Assembly: GCA_945290265.1 (NCBI GenBank)
Contig: CALYQW010000001.1
Location: forward strand, 124,001 to 188,000
Origin: an uncultured Erwinia sp.
Lineage (GTDB): Bacteria; Pseudomonadota; Gammaproteobacteria; Enterobacterales; Enterobacteriaceae
Reading direction: 5' to 3'
Length of the DNA: 64,000 bases
Notes under the pieces: model-generated
Seen by the model: the letters and a program-made list of their open reading frames with translations, nothing else
Told to the model about the DNA's origin: nothing
Databases searched by the model: none
In this document: in pieces, positions 40,000-50,126 of the stretch
Layout of the letters: each line of letters opens with the position of its first letter
Numbering within the stretch: the first letter of the stretch is position 1
Translations under genes and position numbers: made by a program

Positions 40000-42294
40000 A
40001 TGGTTTCTGCGTGGTTATCGCTGTTATTGTTTTTCGCCTCTGTTTCTGTTTATTCATGGAAAGCCGGACGCCATAAGCTGTGGTTTGCCATAGTGCTGGT
40101 TTTGCTGGGTACCTATATCGTCCTGAATGCCTCGCTGTTAGCCAGTAACTATTTTACCGGCGAAGGGATTAACGATGCGGTCATCTATACCATTACCAGC
40201 AGCCTGAGCGGTGCCGGATTAAAAAAATATCTGCTTCCCGCCTGCGGCTTATTGCTGGGGCTGGTGTTGCTGTTTTTGTTGCTGTCGCGCGTGCTGCGTT
40301 TGCGCCGTCAGCACAATCACAGCCATCTCTGGAGTATGCTGGCGCTGACCCTGGCGTTGGGATCGATTAAAACTACCCCCGCCTTCGAGCAGGTGTCCGC
40401 GCTGATTACCTCTCAGATCGGCAAAGGGGAGTCTGATTTTTACGATCACTATAAGGTTCCAGGCAGCCATATTGAGGGTAAACGTCCGAATCTGGTGTAT
40501 ATCTACGCCGAAAGTCTGGAGCGGACTTACTTTGATAACCAGGCTTTTCCGGATCTGGCTCCGGAGCTGAATGCGGTTAAACGTGACGCGCTGGATTTCA
40601 GCGCAACCGAACAGCTGCCCGGCACCGAATATACCATTGCCGGGATTGTTGCCTCGCAGTGCGGGATCCCGCTATTCGCCCCCTTCGACGGCAATGCTTC
40701 CAGTTCACTTTCGACCTTCTATCCGCAGAATATCTGCCTGGGCGATATTCTGAAAGCTGCCGGTTATCAGAACTATTTTTACCAGGGTTCCAGCCTGAAT
40801 TTCGCCGGTAAAAATCTGTTCTTCTCCTCCCACGGCTTCGATCATCTGTACGGATTTAATGAACTGAAAGAGGTGGTGGCGGATAAGAAATACCGCAATG
40901 ACTGGGGCTGGTACGATGACACCGTGCTGGATCAGGTGTTTGATAAATATCTGGCGCTGTCGCAAAGCAATCAGCCTTTTTCCCTGTTTGCCCTGACCGT
41001 GGATACTCATCATCCGGACGGTTTTATCTCCCGTACCTGTCAGCGTAAAAGCTATCTGGTTGACGGCAAAGACAACAAATCCTTTGCCGCCGTGGCCTGT
41101 AGTCAGGAGCATATTGCCCGCCTGATTAACCGCATCCGCGCCACGCCTTACTTTAAAAATACCATTATCGTGGTCAGCTCCGACCACCTGGCGATGAATA
41201 ACACCGCCTGGAAAGCGCTGAATCTGCATCCGCGTAATGACCTATTCTTTATGTTGCGTGGCGATAAACCCGGTGGTGAATTGCTTACCGGGAAACGCAG
41301 TACCCTGGATAATGGTGCCACAGTACTGGATGCCCTGGGTGGGGATAATGCTATCGGACTGGGGCGCAGCAGCCTGTCATCGACCTCGCTGTCGGCCAGC
41401 GAAAGTAATCTGAAGGAGAAAATCTCCAGCTGGAAGCCGGACGTGATTAAGCTGTGGAATTTCCCTAAAACTATCACCCGCTATCAGGTGGATGCCGCCA
41501 GTAACACCTTCAGCTTTTCCGGTAGCCACTTTAAGCTGCCGCTGCTGCTGACGGTGATGCCTGAGAAGATCGAACCTCATCTGGATACCTGGCTGGCAAC
41601 GCCGCTGAAACAGCAGCTGGCAAGATTTGCTGCCGGTGAAAAATTTGTCTGGATTGACCGCTGTTACAAAATTGGCAGCATCTGGGATCCTGCACTGGCG
41701 CTGAATACCGGGCTGTGCCTTGCCAGCGGCACGCTGAATACCCCGCCGCAGATTATTCAGATGAAAACCAGCGGGATCACTGAGGGAAATATTCGCTTTA
41801 GCGACGACACCGGCAGCGATCAACACTATCAGCACAGCGTGCAACGACTGCGCATCAGCGATGATGATTTAAAATATCCGTCAGATCGCATCCTGTTTAA
41901 CCTGCCCGGTCTGCCTGAGCAGGTGAAAAAAGTGTCCGGCCTTTCGAGAGTCGAATCCTGGGGACGCTGGTCAGATGCCCTGTTGCAGCCACAGGTGAAG
42001 ATCCAGTATCAGCAACCGCTACCCGCTGCCTTTACGCTGACGCTGACCGCGCGCGCTTATGGCATCAACAGCCAGCGCCCGGTGACCGTCAGCGTCGGTA
42101 AATGGCAGCAGCAGGTAACTATTGGTGAACAGGACAGCGCGCTGACGCTGGAGGTAAACCATACCGGGCGGGCCGATACCATCGTGATCACGCCAGCTGA
42201 GCCGGTTGAGTCAATGGAAGGGGCGCTGGATAGCTTTCCCGCACGTAAGCTGGGCATTGGGCTGGTCACACTGCAGGTAACAGCGCAGCCCTGA
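40000..42294 (+). CDS. opgB: Phosphoglycerol transferase I
   Basis: A 764-aa inner-membrane enzyme (MdoB; E. coli 763 aa) that moves phosphoglycerol from phosphatidylglycerol to osmoregulated periplasmic glucans. Four N-terminal TM segments precede a large periplasmic alkaline-phosphatase-like domain. GTEYTIAGIVASQCGIPLF is the nucleophile region, TVDTHHPDGFISRTC and VVSSDHLAMNNTAW carry metal ligands. It lies downstream of rpoD here, not near dnaT as in E. coli. Confidence 0.95.
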   Translation: MVSAWLSLLLFFASVSVYSWKAGRHKLWFAIVLVLLGTYIVLNASLLASNYFTGEGINDAVIYTITSSLSGAGLKKYLLPACGLLLGLVLLFLLLSRVLRLRRQHNHSHLWSMLALTLALGSIKTTPAFEQVSALITSQIGKGESDFYDHYKVPGSHIEGKRPNLVYIYAESLERTYFDNQAFPDLAPELNAVKRDALDFSATEQLPGTEYTIAGIVASQCGIPLFAPFDGNASSSLSTFYPQNICLGDILKAAGYQNYFYQGSSLNFAGKNLFFSSHGFDHLYGFNELKEVVADKKYRNDWGWYDDTVLDQVFDKYLALSQSNQPFSLFALTVDTHHPDGFISRTCQRKSYLVDGKDNKSFAAVACSQEHIARLINRIRATPYFKNTIIVVSSDHLAMNNTAWKALNLHPRNDLFFMLRGDKPGGELLTGKRSTLDNGATVLDALGGDNAIGLGRSSLSSTSLSASESNLKEKISSWKPDVIKLWNFPKTITRYQVDAASNTFSFSGSHFKLPLLLTVMPEKIEPHLDTWLATPLKQQLARFAAGEKFVWIDRCYKIGSIWDPALALNTGLCLASGTLNTPPQIIQMKTSGITEGNIRFSDDTGSDQHYQHSVQRLRISDDDLKYPSDRILFNLPGLPEQVKKVSGLSRVESWGRWSDALLQPQVKIQYQQPLPAAFTLTLTARAYGINSQRPVTVSVGKWQQQVTIGEQDSALTLEVNHTGRADTIVITPAEPVESMEGALDSFPARKLGIGLVTLQVTAQP

Positions 42295-42384
42295 TATCAA
42301 TTCAGTAAATAATCGGGGTCACTTGCAGTCAATAGTAAGAAATTTACCATTAAACGGCGATCTCTTATCAACCGGACACACACT

Positions 42385-43554
42385 TTGAAAATATCGCTCC
42401 GTGCTTTGCTTTTTCTGCTGGCGATCCCCGCTGTCAGCCTGGCAGAAACCAGCTCTGACCCTCTGCAGGCTTCAGAGATTGTCAGACGTTACGCCGATAA
42501 TATTTACTACAACGCTAAAGCCAGCGGAATGGCGATGGTGGTGATCGATGCGAATCAGCGCATCTTCACCAGTCGGGGTGTGGTTCGACCCGGTAGCAGG
42601 CTGGCTCCGCAGCAGAATTCCCTGATCCGCATTGCTTCGCTAACTAAGTTGCTTACCAGTGAAGTGATGGTAAAGCTGTCTGAAGAGGGGCGTCTGCAGC
42701 TGAACGATCCACTGCGCAAATATGCCCCACCTGGCCGCCGGGTGCCTGAGTATAACGGCCAGCCGATCCGGCTGATCCATCTGGCTACCCATACCAGCGC
42801 CCTGCCACGAGAGCAACCGGGTGGTAAAGCGAACCGCCCGGTATTTACCTGGCCTGACTATGCCCAGCGCTGGAACTGGCTGCAAACGGCGCAACTGAAG
42901 CGTGCACCGGGCAGTAGCGCGGCTTATTCCAATCTGGCCTTCGATTTACTGGGGGATGCGCTGGCGCGTGCGGCGGGTAAACCCTATCCGCTGCTGTTAC
43001 AGGAAGTGGTCACCCGTCCGCTGGGCATGAAAGATACCACCTTTACCCCGACGCTGGAGCAGTGCGGGCGGATGATGATCCCGACGAAAAGCCCCAGCCC
43101 CTGTAACAGTTCGCTGGCCGCCATTGGCAGCGGTGGCATCTACTCTACCCCGGAGGACATGGGGCGCTGGATGCAGCAGTTTCTCTCCTCCGATGTACAT
43201 ACCCGTAGCCCGCAGGCCGATCGTCTGCAAACCATGATCTATTCACGCGCCCAGCTGGTGAAAGTTGAAGGGATGGATGTCCCCGGACGGGCGGATGCGC
43301 TGGGGATGGGCTGGCTGTATATGGCACCACGCGATGGTCGCCCCGGCATTATTGAAAAAACCGGTGGTGGTGGCGGCTTTATTACCTATATGGCGATGGT
43401 GCCACAGTACAGCGTTGGCGTATTTGTGGTGGTGGCCCGCACCTCTGAAAGCCAATTCAAAGAGATGAGTGACGGCGTGAATAATCTGCTGAGCGAACTG
43501 ATTGGTAACTCTGCCGGCAGCGCCCGGCTGGCGGCCAGTATCATGGCAAACTGA
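42385..43554 (+). CDS. ampH: D-alanyl-D-alanine carboxypeptidase/endopeptidase AmpH
   Basis: A 389-aa periplasmic class C-like penicillin-binding protein that trims peptidoglycan peptides. A signal peptide ends VSLA (residue 20). The SxxK motif is Ser85-Leu-Thr-Lys88 and the YxN motif is in AAYSNLAFDLLG; KTGGGGGFITYMA is the third box. The start codon is TTG, chosen because it puts the signal peptide at the N-terminus and no upstream ATG is available. It follows opgB by 90 bp. Confidence 0.93.
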   Translation: MKISLRALLFLLAIPAVSLAETSSDPLQASEIVRRYADNIYYNAKASGMAMVVIDANQRIFTSRGVVRPGSRLAPQQNSLIRIASLTKLLTSEVMVKLSEEGRLQLNDPLRKYAPPGRRVPEYNGQPIRLIHLATHTSALPREQPGGKANRPVFTWPDYAQRWNWLQTAQLKRAPGSSAAYSNLAFDLLGDALARAAGKPYPLLLQEVVTRPLGMKDTTFTPTLEQCGRMMIPTKSPSPCNSSLAAIGSGGIYSTPEDMGRWMQQFLSSDVHTRSPQADRLQTMIYSRAQLVKVEGMDVPGRADALGMGWLYMAPRDGRPGIIEKTGGGGGFITYMAMVPQYSVGVFVVVARTSESQFKEMSDGVNNLLSELIGNSAGSARLAASIMAN

Positions 43555-43556
43555 CG

Positions 43557-43584
43557 GCTCCCCGCCCTTCAGGGTGGGGGGAGC
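43557..43584. terminator. Hairpin between convergent ampH and the UPF0149 gene
   Basis: GCTCCCCGCCC (43557-43567) pairs with GGGTGGGGGGAGC (43572-43584), with one bulge and loop TTCA. There is no T tract. Confidence 0.5.
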
Positions 43585-43603
43585 GCGGGTGGCCGGCCGC
43601 TGG

Positions 43604-44161
43604 TTAATGCTGTGGCCAGGGTGCATACAGGCTGAGTGCTGCCGGGCGGATCGCCTCAATACTGGCTGCAAAGGCCTCCGGACTTAGGCTTTCCAGCCGG
43701 CTTAACTGCTCTTCGCTACCGTGCAGTGCTATCGCCGCTAATGCCGGTTGTAACGCTGGCGGCAGAGATGACCAGTCATCCAGATTCGCCCCTTTCATAT
43801 AGCCGTAACACCAGTCATCGGCCACGGTCAGCAGATCGCCATCAGCGTCGATAGTGCCAAACAGCGGTTCAAACTGATCGGGATACTCACTCAACCGATC
43901 GACAATATCATTCAGGTGGCGTGATAACAGCTGATGAAACTGCATCATTTCCTGCTCTGACTCCCATTCCGGCAGGTGTTCTGCGCCGCCCCAAATTTGC
44001 GGCAACCAGAATTCGGGACCCGGTTTACCCGGCCCGGAGAGCAGCGCGGTTAACATACCGTCCAGTTCAGAGGTATCCAGTACCGAGTCCCCATGGCCGT
44101 ATTTGCTCAGTACCTCATCCAGCCAGTCCAGTTCATCTGCGCTTAGCGGCCCCTGGTTCAT
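43604..44161 (-). CDS. UPF0149 (YecA/YgfB-type) family protein
   Basis: A 185-aa acidic protein of unknown function. It begins with the family pattern LDWLDEVLSKYG...LDTSELDGMLTALLSGP, and later WCYGYMKGANLDDWSSLP matches the YecA core. The C-terminal SEC-C zinc motif of YecA is absent. It stands alone between ampH and a regulator on the same strand. Confidence 0.75.
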   Translation of the reverse strand: MNQGPLSADELDWLDEVLSKYGHGDSVLDTSELDGMLTALLSGPGKPGPEFWLPQIWGGAEHLPEWESEQEMMQFHQLLSRHLNDIVDRLSEYPDQFEPLFGTIDADGDLLTVADDWCYGYMKGANLDDWSSLPPALQPALAAIALHGSEEQLSRLESLSPEAFAASIEAIRPAALSLYAPWPQH

Positions 44162-44336
44162 ATCTCTTTTCTCCGGTGTGTTGCCTGGATGCTGCCGTCA
44201 GGCGGTTAGCTGATAAACAGGGCAACAGTGGATTACCCTGACCCGGGTATTTTCCGGGGCAGGAAGAGAAAAAGCCATATCTGAAATTAACTTTTGTTAT
44301 AAAGCACCGCAGCATGGCATTTGCTACGCACTCGAA

Positions 44337-45098
44337 TCAGAGCATCCCCTCAGCCAGTAAAGCGAGTTCGCCGGATGCCGTCAGCAAAAAAGAGCATAAA
44401 CAGAGCGTCGTCAGCGACAGCAGTTTCGCCGCCTGGCTGGCGCATCCCCGCGGGAGAAAAAAGATCTCTTTCAGCTTGCGGTAACCCATTTTCCATAACG
44501 CATTCTGCTTATGCTGACTGATAGTTTTCACACTACAGCCCCGCTCACGCGCGATGGATGGGATACTTTTATCGCGGCATAGCTCAGCCATAATCACCCG
44601 CTCCATCTGCGTCAGCATTACCGGGCGCGGATAACAGTTTACCTGCGCCGTCAGTTCTCTTTCACTGGTTAAGCGGGCAACCGACGGACTGAGATAAAAG
44701 CACTCAGCGGAAAGGGTAATAGCTTCATTGACGCATTGCAGAGAATCCTGCTTGGCGATAATTTTTTTAACGCCAAAACTTCTGACTAATGTCACGGATG
44801 GAATATGTGGAAAATCAACCAGCACAATCACTTTAATCTGCGGATAATGTTCGCGCATGTGATGTAAAATATGCAACGTCCGACTCCACACCGGATTATA
44901 GGAGATCAAAACTGTATCGATAAAACTGTTAATTTCCAGTCGCTGAAAAAAGCCTTCTGCACTGGCGGTGACGCTGATAAAATTATGGCTACTCATAGCC
45001 CACTGATTGACTGCATACACGAAATACTGGTTATTATCAAAGAGTAATACCCGATGATGTGAATATTTCACTGGCAACGTTGAAAATTCGTCATCCAT
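44337..45098 (-). CDS. LuxR-type HTH regulator with hydrophobic C-terminal tail
   Basis: A 253-aa protein. Residues 15-130 resemble a response-regulator receiver fold (HRVLLFDNNQYFVYAV), but the phosphoacceptor Asp position is not evident (DTVLISYNPVW). A LuxR HTH follows (SIPSIARERGCSVKTISQHK). The last 30 residues hold a hydrophobic stretch (LLSLTTLCLCSFLLTA), unusual for this fold. The start could also be GTG at 45110. Its targets are unknown; the roughly 700-bp AT-rich gap upstream suggests it is transcribed on its own. Confidence 0.6.
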   Translation of the reverse strand: MDDEFSTLPVKYSHHRVLLFDNNQYFVYAVNQWAMSSHNFISVTASAEGFFQRLEINSFIDTVLISYNPVWSRTLHILHHMREHYPQIKVIVLVDFPHIPSVTLVRSFGVKKIIAKQDSLQCVNEAITLSAECFYLSPSVARLTSERELTAQVNCYPRPVMLTQMERVIMAELCRDKSIPSIARERGCSVKTISQHKQNALWKMGYRKLKEIFFLPRGCASQAAKLLSLTTLCLCSFLLTASGELALLAEGML

Positions 45099-45110
45099 TT
45101 CCTTTTCCAC

Positions 45111-45807
45111 CCTGACTGTATTATTTTACGCCATTATTCCATTATCCTCTGACAGTTTAGCCAGACGTGAAATCTCCATCACGATTTTATGACCTCTTAT
45201 TCATAACGAGTTATCTTACTTTAAAAAAAGTAGAGAAGAAAATATCAATCCATCAATTAATCAAAATAACAGAACACTCCAGGAAAGCACCTGAAATAAA
45301 GAACAAAAATAAATATTATTAGAAATAACCAGCTGTATCCGCTAAAAAAGAACACAAAATTTTAATTAAAACCCCCATGGATACGATAAAGGATTAATGA
45401 GAAATAAATAAATATTTTCATCTTTTGCTAAATAAAAATAAATGAAACCTGAGTTTAAATAAAATACGGATATCAATAATATTCAGGCGAAAAACTATAA
45501 ACTTAACGCAATATTCCTTTTCTGCCCATGGGATTATGCAAATCAGCGCATAATTAATATCCCCATAGCAAAGAAAATAACAGCCTGTAGCCAGGGGCCA
45601 GCAATCCTGGTTAACACGCGCCATTTCTGGCTGTTGATTGCTGTCGGTGGCAGCAACCCCGTCGGTTTCTGCTGTCATCTCACGATATGGATCACAGAAT
45701 CTACCTGCTCAGCATATTTATCCATATTTTCACAAATTCATTACCTGTGGCTGCCCCCTGATTATCTTCTATGTTCGTAACGTCTCCTTAACCATGTGGG
45801 CCGGAAA
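45111..45807. promoter_or_regulatory. AT-rich region upstream of the regulator and araE
   Basis: Nearly 700 bp with no supported gene. The first 350 bp are very AT-rich (poly-A and poly-T runs). An 86-codon minus-strand frame at 45418-45678 has no ribosome site and looks spurious. The right end carries an AraC-like half-site at 45711-45726 ahead of araE. Confidence 0.5.
45711..45726 (+). promoter_or_regulatory. AraC half-site-like sequence ahead of araE
   Basis: AGCATATTTATCCATA matches the E. coli AraC half-site AGCATTTTTATCCATA at 15 of 16 positions. TATGGATCACAGAATCTA at 45686-45703, a weaker inverted match, lies 7 bp to its left. Both are about 80-120 bp before the araE start. Confidence 0.7.
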
Positions 45808-47226
45808 ATGAATAGTTCAATTGCCGAGGTCGAAGTCCCGTTGCGCAGTCGTCAGGGCACGCAGCGGATGAATCGTTTTGTTTCACTGGCAGCTGCCGTC
45901 GCCGGCCTGCTGTTCGGGCTGGATATTGGCGTGATTGCCGGTGCCCTACCGTTTATCAGCGACCATTTCACCCTCAGTATCCGACTGCAGGAGTGGGTGG
46001 TCAGTAGCATGATGCTCGGCGCAGCGCTGGGCGCACTGGCCAATGGCTGGCTCTCATTTCGTCTTGGCCGTAAATACAGCCTGCTGGCAGGCGGGGCGCT
46101 GTTTGCCCTCGGTTCGCTGGGTTCGGCATTTGCCGCCAACGTCGAAATTCTGCTGATTTCCCGTATTTTCCTCGGCGTTGCCGTGGGGATAGCCTCCTAC
46201 ACCGCCCCGCTCTACCTGTCAGAAATGGCCGATGAAAAGGTGCGTGGCAAAATGATCAGCATGTATCAGCTGATGGTGACCCTGGGGATCGTGCTGGCGT
46301 TTCTGTCAGATACCGCCTTCAGTTATTCCGGTAACTGGCGCGCCATGCTGGGGATTCTGGCGCTGCCGGCGCTGATCCTGATCGTGATGGTGCTGTTTCT
46401 GCCGGACAGCCCGCGCTGGCTGGCAGAAAAAGGCCGGCACCGCGAAGCGGAACAGGTGCTGCGACTGCTGCGCGATACCTCGGAAAAAGCCCGTGATGAG
46501 CTGAACGGGATCCGTGAAAGCCTGACGATCAAACAGGGTGGCTGGCTGCTGTTTAAATGTAACCGTAACGTCAGACGGGTGGTGTTTCTCGGCATGCTGC
46601 TGCAGGCGATGCAGCAGTTTACCGGGATGAATATCATTATGTATTACGCGCCGCGCATTTATAAGATGGCCGGCTTTACCACCACGGAACAACAGATGGT
46701 GGCGACTCTGGCGGTCGGTCTGACCTTTATGTTTGCCACCTTTATTGCCATTTTTATGGTGGATAAAGCCGGCCGTAAACCGGCGCTGAAAATCGGCTTC
46801 AGCGTGATGGCGCTGGGCACCTTTGTCCTCGGCTACTGCCTGATGCAGTTTGATAGTGGTCAGGCATCCGGAGCACTCTCCTGGCTGTCGGTGGGCATGA
46901 CGATGATCTGTATTGCCGGCTATGCCATGAGTGCCGCCCCGGTAGTGTGGATACTGTGCTCAGAAATTCAGCCGCTGAAGTGCCGCGATTTCGGCATCAC
47001 CTGCTCCACCACCACTAACTGGGTGTCCAATATGATTATAGGTGCCACTTTTCTGACGCTGCTGGATGCCATCGGCGCCGCCGCTACCTTTTGGCTGTAT
47101 ACAGGACTGAATATCCTGTTCATTATCATTACCTTCTGGCTGATCCCGGAGACCAAGAATGTCACGCTGGAGTCCATTGAGCGTAAGCTGATGAAAGGGG
47201 AAAAACTGCGTAATATCGGGGTCTGA
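45808..47226 (+). CDS. araE: Arabinose:H+ symporter AraE
   Basis: A 472-aa sugar porter of the MFS, the same length as E. coli AraE. The N-terminal [20 protein letters not shown], the loop FRLGRKYSL and the internal [20 protein letters not shown] are nearly identical to AraE. The ATG at 45808 was chosen by homology over a GTG at 45796. It is convergent with araC, within a complete arabinose cluster. Confidence 0.95.
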   Translation: MNSSIAEVEVPLRSRQGTQRMNRFVSLAAAVAGLLFGLDIGVIAGALPFISDHFTLSIRLQEWVVSSMMLGAALGALANGWLSFRLGRKYSLLAGGALFALGSLGSAFAANVEILLISRIFLGVAVGIASYTAPLYLSEMADEKVRGKMISMYQLMVTLGIVLAFLSDTAFSYSGNWRAMLGILALPALILIVMVLFLPDSPRWLAEKGRHREAEQVLRLLRDTSEKARDELNGIRESLTIKQGGWLLFKCNRNVRRVVFLGMLLQAMQQFTGMNIIMYYAPRIYKMAGFTTTEQQMVATLAVGLTFMFATFIAIFMVDKAGRKPALKIGFSVMALGTFVLGYCLMQFDSGQASGALSWLSVGMTMICIAGYAMSAAPVVWILCSEIQPLKCRDFGITCSTTTNWVSNMIIGATFLTLLDAIGAAATFWLYTGLNILFIIITFWLIPETKNVTLESIERKLMKGEKLRNIGV

Positions 47227-47240
47227 ACGGTTACCGGCGG

Positions 47241-48155
47241 CTAACCTCCGGTTTTCTCACGCCACTCCACCTCACAGTCAGCGCGAAATTCACTGGGGCT
47301 GACGCCGGTACATTTGCGAAATACCCGCGAGAAATAGAGCTGATCCTCAAATCCCACGTTACAGGCTACCGCCGCCACCGGCATCCGGGTGGTGCTCAGC
47401 AGCAGCCTGGCGCGACTGATGCGCTGATCTTCACGCCAGGCCAGCACGCTGACCCCCAGTTGCTGACGGAACAAATGTGACAACCGTGAGGCAGATAAAC
47501 AGGCATGCTGCGCCAGGCGCGCAACCGTCAGATCGCGGTCAGCAAGATTTTCCACAATATGCTGACAAACCGCCAGAATGCGGCTGTCAATCGGCTGGTG
47601 TCGGGATGCGCTCAGGGCTTCTGCACGTCGGATCAGCAGTTGCTCCAGCAGATTCATGCCCAGTAACTCCTGATAACGTCCGCGCTGCTGTCCAACGGCG
47701 ACAATCTCACTAAACAGCCGCGCCATCACTGGCATACTGACCTCATCCGGGCGATAGTGTCCGGTTTTACCAAACACCGCAGGCCAGGTTAACCACTCCT
47801 GCCAGTAGGCGCGGGGACGAAAATAGACCCACTGGTGATACCATTCTGCCGCCTCCGGGTGGCGACCATAGTGATGTACCTCACCGGGTGGGAACAGCAG
47901 CATATCCCCCTGCTGACAGCGAATATGTTGATCGCCGTGATAAATGATCCCCTCCCCCTGCAGCGTCAGATTAAGAATAAAGCCCTTCATACCGGGACGC
48001 CGGTCAATAAAAAAGTCCAGATGTCCCCCGGCTTCTATCGGCGTCAGCCCTGCCACCAGATGCGCATTAAACGAATAGCCAGGCAGCAAGGGATCAAGCT
48101 GCTGTTTGGTCGCGGTTTTGCTGTGAGCAGTAAAAGGCATAAACATTTTATCCAT
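47241..48155 (-). CDS. araC: Arabinose operon regulator AraC
   Basis: A 304-aa activator/repressor that senses L-arabinose. The N-terminal cupin-type arm and sugar pocket read [19 protein letters not shown] and [19 protein letters not shown]. The C-terminal double HTH has [20 protein letters not shown] and [21 protein letters not shown]. coli AraC is 292 aa; the extra length is at both ends. It is divergent from araB. Confidence 0.95.
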   Translation of the reverse strand: MDKMFMPFTAHSKTATKQQLDPLLPGYSFNAHLVAGLTPIEAGGHLDFFIDRRPGMKGFILNLTLQGEGIIYHGDQHIRCQQGDMLLFPPGEVHHYGRHPEAAEWYHQWVYFRPRAYWQEWLTWPAVFGKTGHYRPDEVSMPVMARLFSEIVAVGQQRGRYQELLGMNLLEQLLIRRAEALSASRHQPIDSRILAVCQHIVENLADRDLTVARLAQHACLSASRLSHLFRQQLGVSVLAWREDQRISRARLLLSTTRMPVAAVACNVGFEDQLYFSRVFRKCTGVSPSEFRADCEVEWREKTGG

Positions 48156-48433
48156 ATTCTTAAGGGATTACCTGCTGCAGCGCAGATCCTGTAGTCCACC
48201 ATCCGACACGGCGGTTTAGCGTTGTTCGCCCTAACCCCGGCAAAGACAGGGAGCTTATGCGACAACAGAATCATGAATAATCGCGGCAGGATTATCCACA
48301 GCAATAAGTTGTCAGCGATCACAAATCCCCCATAAGCAGCCAGATTATCCATATATCCGGCACTCCACTTATCACCTGACTGGCCGTCACTGTTTTATTT
48401 TCGTAGCCATTGATAGCGTGAGGGAGTAACACC
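48156..48433. promoter_or_regulatory. araC-araB divergent control region
   Basis: 278 bp containing two AraC-type half-sites, GGCAGGATTATCCACA (48285-48300) and AGCCAGATTATCCATA (48338-48353), 53 bp apart, and a weak CRP-like sequence (GTTGTCAGCGATCACA, 48308-48323) between them. The order CRP then AraC then araB matches E. coli. A 53-bp spacing is close to 5 helical turns, so the two sites lie on about the same face (inference). Confidence 0.6.
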
Positions 48434-50119
48434 ATGACCTTAACCTTAGGGCTTGATTTTGGCAGTGATTCAGTACGTGCGCTGGTGGTGGACTGCCAGA
48501 ACGGCAAAGAGCTGGCCTCCGGTGTTGCGGAATACCCGCGCTGGAAAAGCGGCCTGTTCTGTCAGGCAACGGTTCATCAGTTCCGTCATCATCCGCAGGA
48601 TTATATTGATGCGATGGAAATGGCGGTCAGACAGGCCACGGCACAGCTCAGTGCCAGCCAGCGTCAGGACATCGTGGCGATTGGCGTGGACAGTACCGGC
48701 TCGACGCCAGCACCGGTGGATGCCAGCGGCCAGGTACTGGCACTGCGCCCGGAATTTGCCGACAACCCCAATGCCATGTTTATTCTGTGGAAAGATCATA
48801 CCGCGGTCGCAGAAGCCGAACAGATCACCCGCCTGTGCCATAGCGCCGGGAAAACCGACTATTCACGCTATATTGGCGGCGTTTACTCCAGCGAATGGTT
48901 CTGGGCAAAAATTCTGCATATTACCCGCCAGGATGCGCAGGTAGCCGCCGCTGCGACCTCCTGGGTTGAACTCTGTGACTGGGTGCCCGCCCTGCTGAGC
49001 GGCACCACCCAACCACAACAGCTGCGGCGCGGGCGCTGCAGTGCCGGCCATAAAACGCTGTGGCATCCCTCCTGGGGTGGCCTGCCGCCCGCCCGCTTTT
49101 TTGATGAGCTGGATCCGCTGATTAACCAGTCGCTGTCGTACCCGCTGTTCACTGAAACCTGGACGGCGGATATTCCGGTTGGCACGCTGACGGCGGACTG
49201 GGCGGATCGGTTCGGGCTGTCTGCACAGGTGGTGATTGCCGGCGGGGCATTTGACTGCCATATGGGTGCCGTGGGTACCGGAGCCCGTCCTCATACCCTG
49301 GTGAAAGTGATTGGTACCTCCACCTGCGATATTTTAACTGCCGATTATCACACCACCGGTGACCGCACCATCAACGGTATCTGCGGTCAGGTTGATGGCA
49401 GCGTGATGCCGGGTCTGATTGGGATGGAAGCCGGTCAGTCCGCCTTTGGCGATATCTATGCCTGGTTTGAACGCCTGCTGAGCTGGCCGCTGACCCGGCT
49501 GGCGGCACAGCAGCCGGAATGGCAGCCACAGCTGGATCACAGCCGCAAAACCCTGATTGCCTCACTGACTCAGGCCTGGGCGGATCGCCCCGATCTGGAA
49601 CATCTGCCGCTGGCGCTGGACTGGTTTAATGGCCGCCGCACCCCGTATGCCAATCAACGTTTAACCGGGGTGTTGGGCAATCTCAATCTGGCCACCGATG
49701 CTCCCGCCCTGTTTGGTGGTCTGATCGCCGCCACCGCCTTTGGTGCCCGCAGCATTATGGAATGCTTTACCCAACAGGGGATTGCCGTAGAGCAGGTCAC
49801 CGCGCTGGGCGGCATTGCCCGTAAAAATCCGGTGATTATGCAGGTGTGCTGTGACGTGCTGAACCGGCCGCTGGATATTGTCGCCTCCGATCAGTGCTGT
49901 GCGCTGGGTGCCGCGATTTTTGCCGCCGTGGCTGCCGGGATCTGGCCGGATATCCCACGCGCTCAGCGCGCCATGTCCAGCCCGGTGGAACATACCCTGC
50001 AACCGCACCCGCAGCAGGCCGCCCGCTATAACCAGCTTTATCAGCGCTATCTCAACTGGGCACAACAGGCAGAAAAACTGTGTGATGCCGCCGTCACCGA
50101 CGATCAACTGACCTTCTGA
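48434..50119 (+). CDS. araB: Ribulokinase
   Basis: A 561-aa FGGY-family kinase that phosphorylates L-ribulose to L-ribulose 5-phosphate. The ATP-site start [20 protein letters not shown] and the substrate block [14 protein letters not shown] are araB-specific. Size is close to E. coli AraB (566 aa). araA begins 7 bp after it. Confidence 0.97.
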   Translation: MTLTLGLDFGSDSVRALVVDCQNGKELASGVAEYPRWKSGLFCQATVHQFRHHPQDYIDAMEMAVRQATAQLSASQRQDIVAIGVDSTGSTPAPVDASGQVLALRPEFADNPNAMFILWKDHTAVAEAEQITRLCHSAGKTDYSRYIGGVYSSEWFWAKILHITRQDAQVAAAATSWVELCDWVPALLSGTTQPQQLRRGRCSAGHKTLWHPSWGGLPPARFFDELDPLINQSLSYPLFTETWTADIPVGTLTADWADRFGLSAQVVIAGGAFDCHMGAVGTGARPHTLVKVIGTSTCDILTADYHTTGDRTINGICGQVDGSVMPGLIGMEAGQSAFGDIYAWFERLLSWPLTRLAAQQPEWQPQLDHSRKTLIASLTQAWADRPDLEHLPLALDWFNGRRTPYANQRLTGVLGNLNLATDAPALFGGLIAATAFGARSIMECFTQQGIAVEQVTALGGIARKNPVIMQVCCDVLNRPLDIVASDQCCALGAAIFAAVAAGIWPDIPRAQRAMSSPVEHTLQPHPQQAARYNQLYQRYLNWAQQAEKLCDAAVTDDQLTF

Positions 50120-50126
50120 GGATCTT

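Noticed and set aside
45418-45678. 86-codon frame on the minus strand
   Set aside because: No ribosome site, AT-rich with irregular composition, and no resemblance to a known protein.
48308-48323. CRP site ahead of araB as a firm feature
   Set aside because: Only one half (GATCACA) fits the consensus; the other half is poor, so it is mentioned only within the control region.
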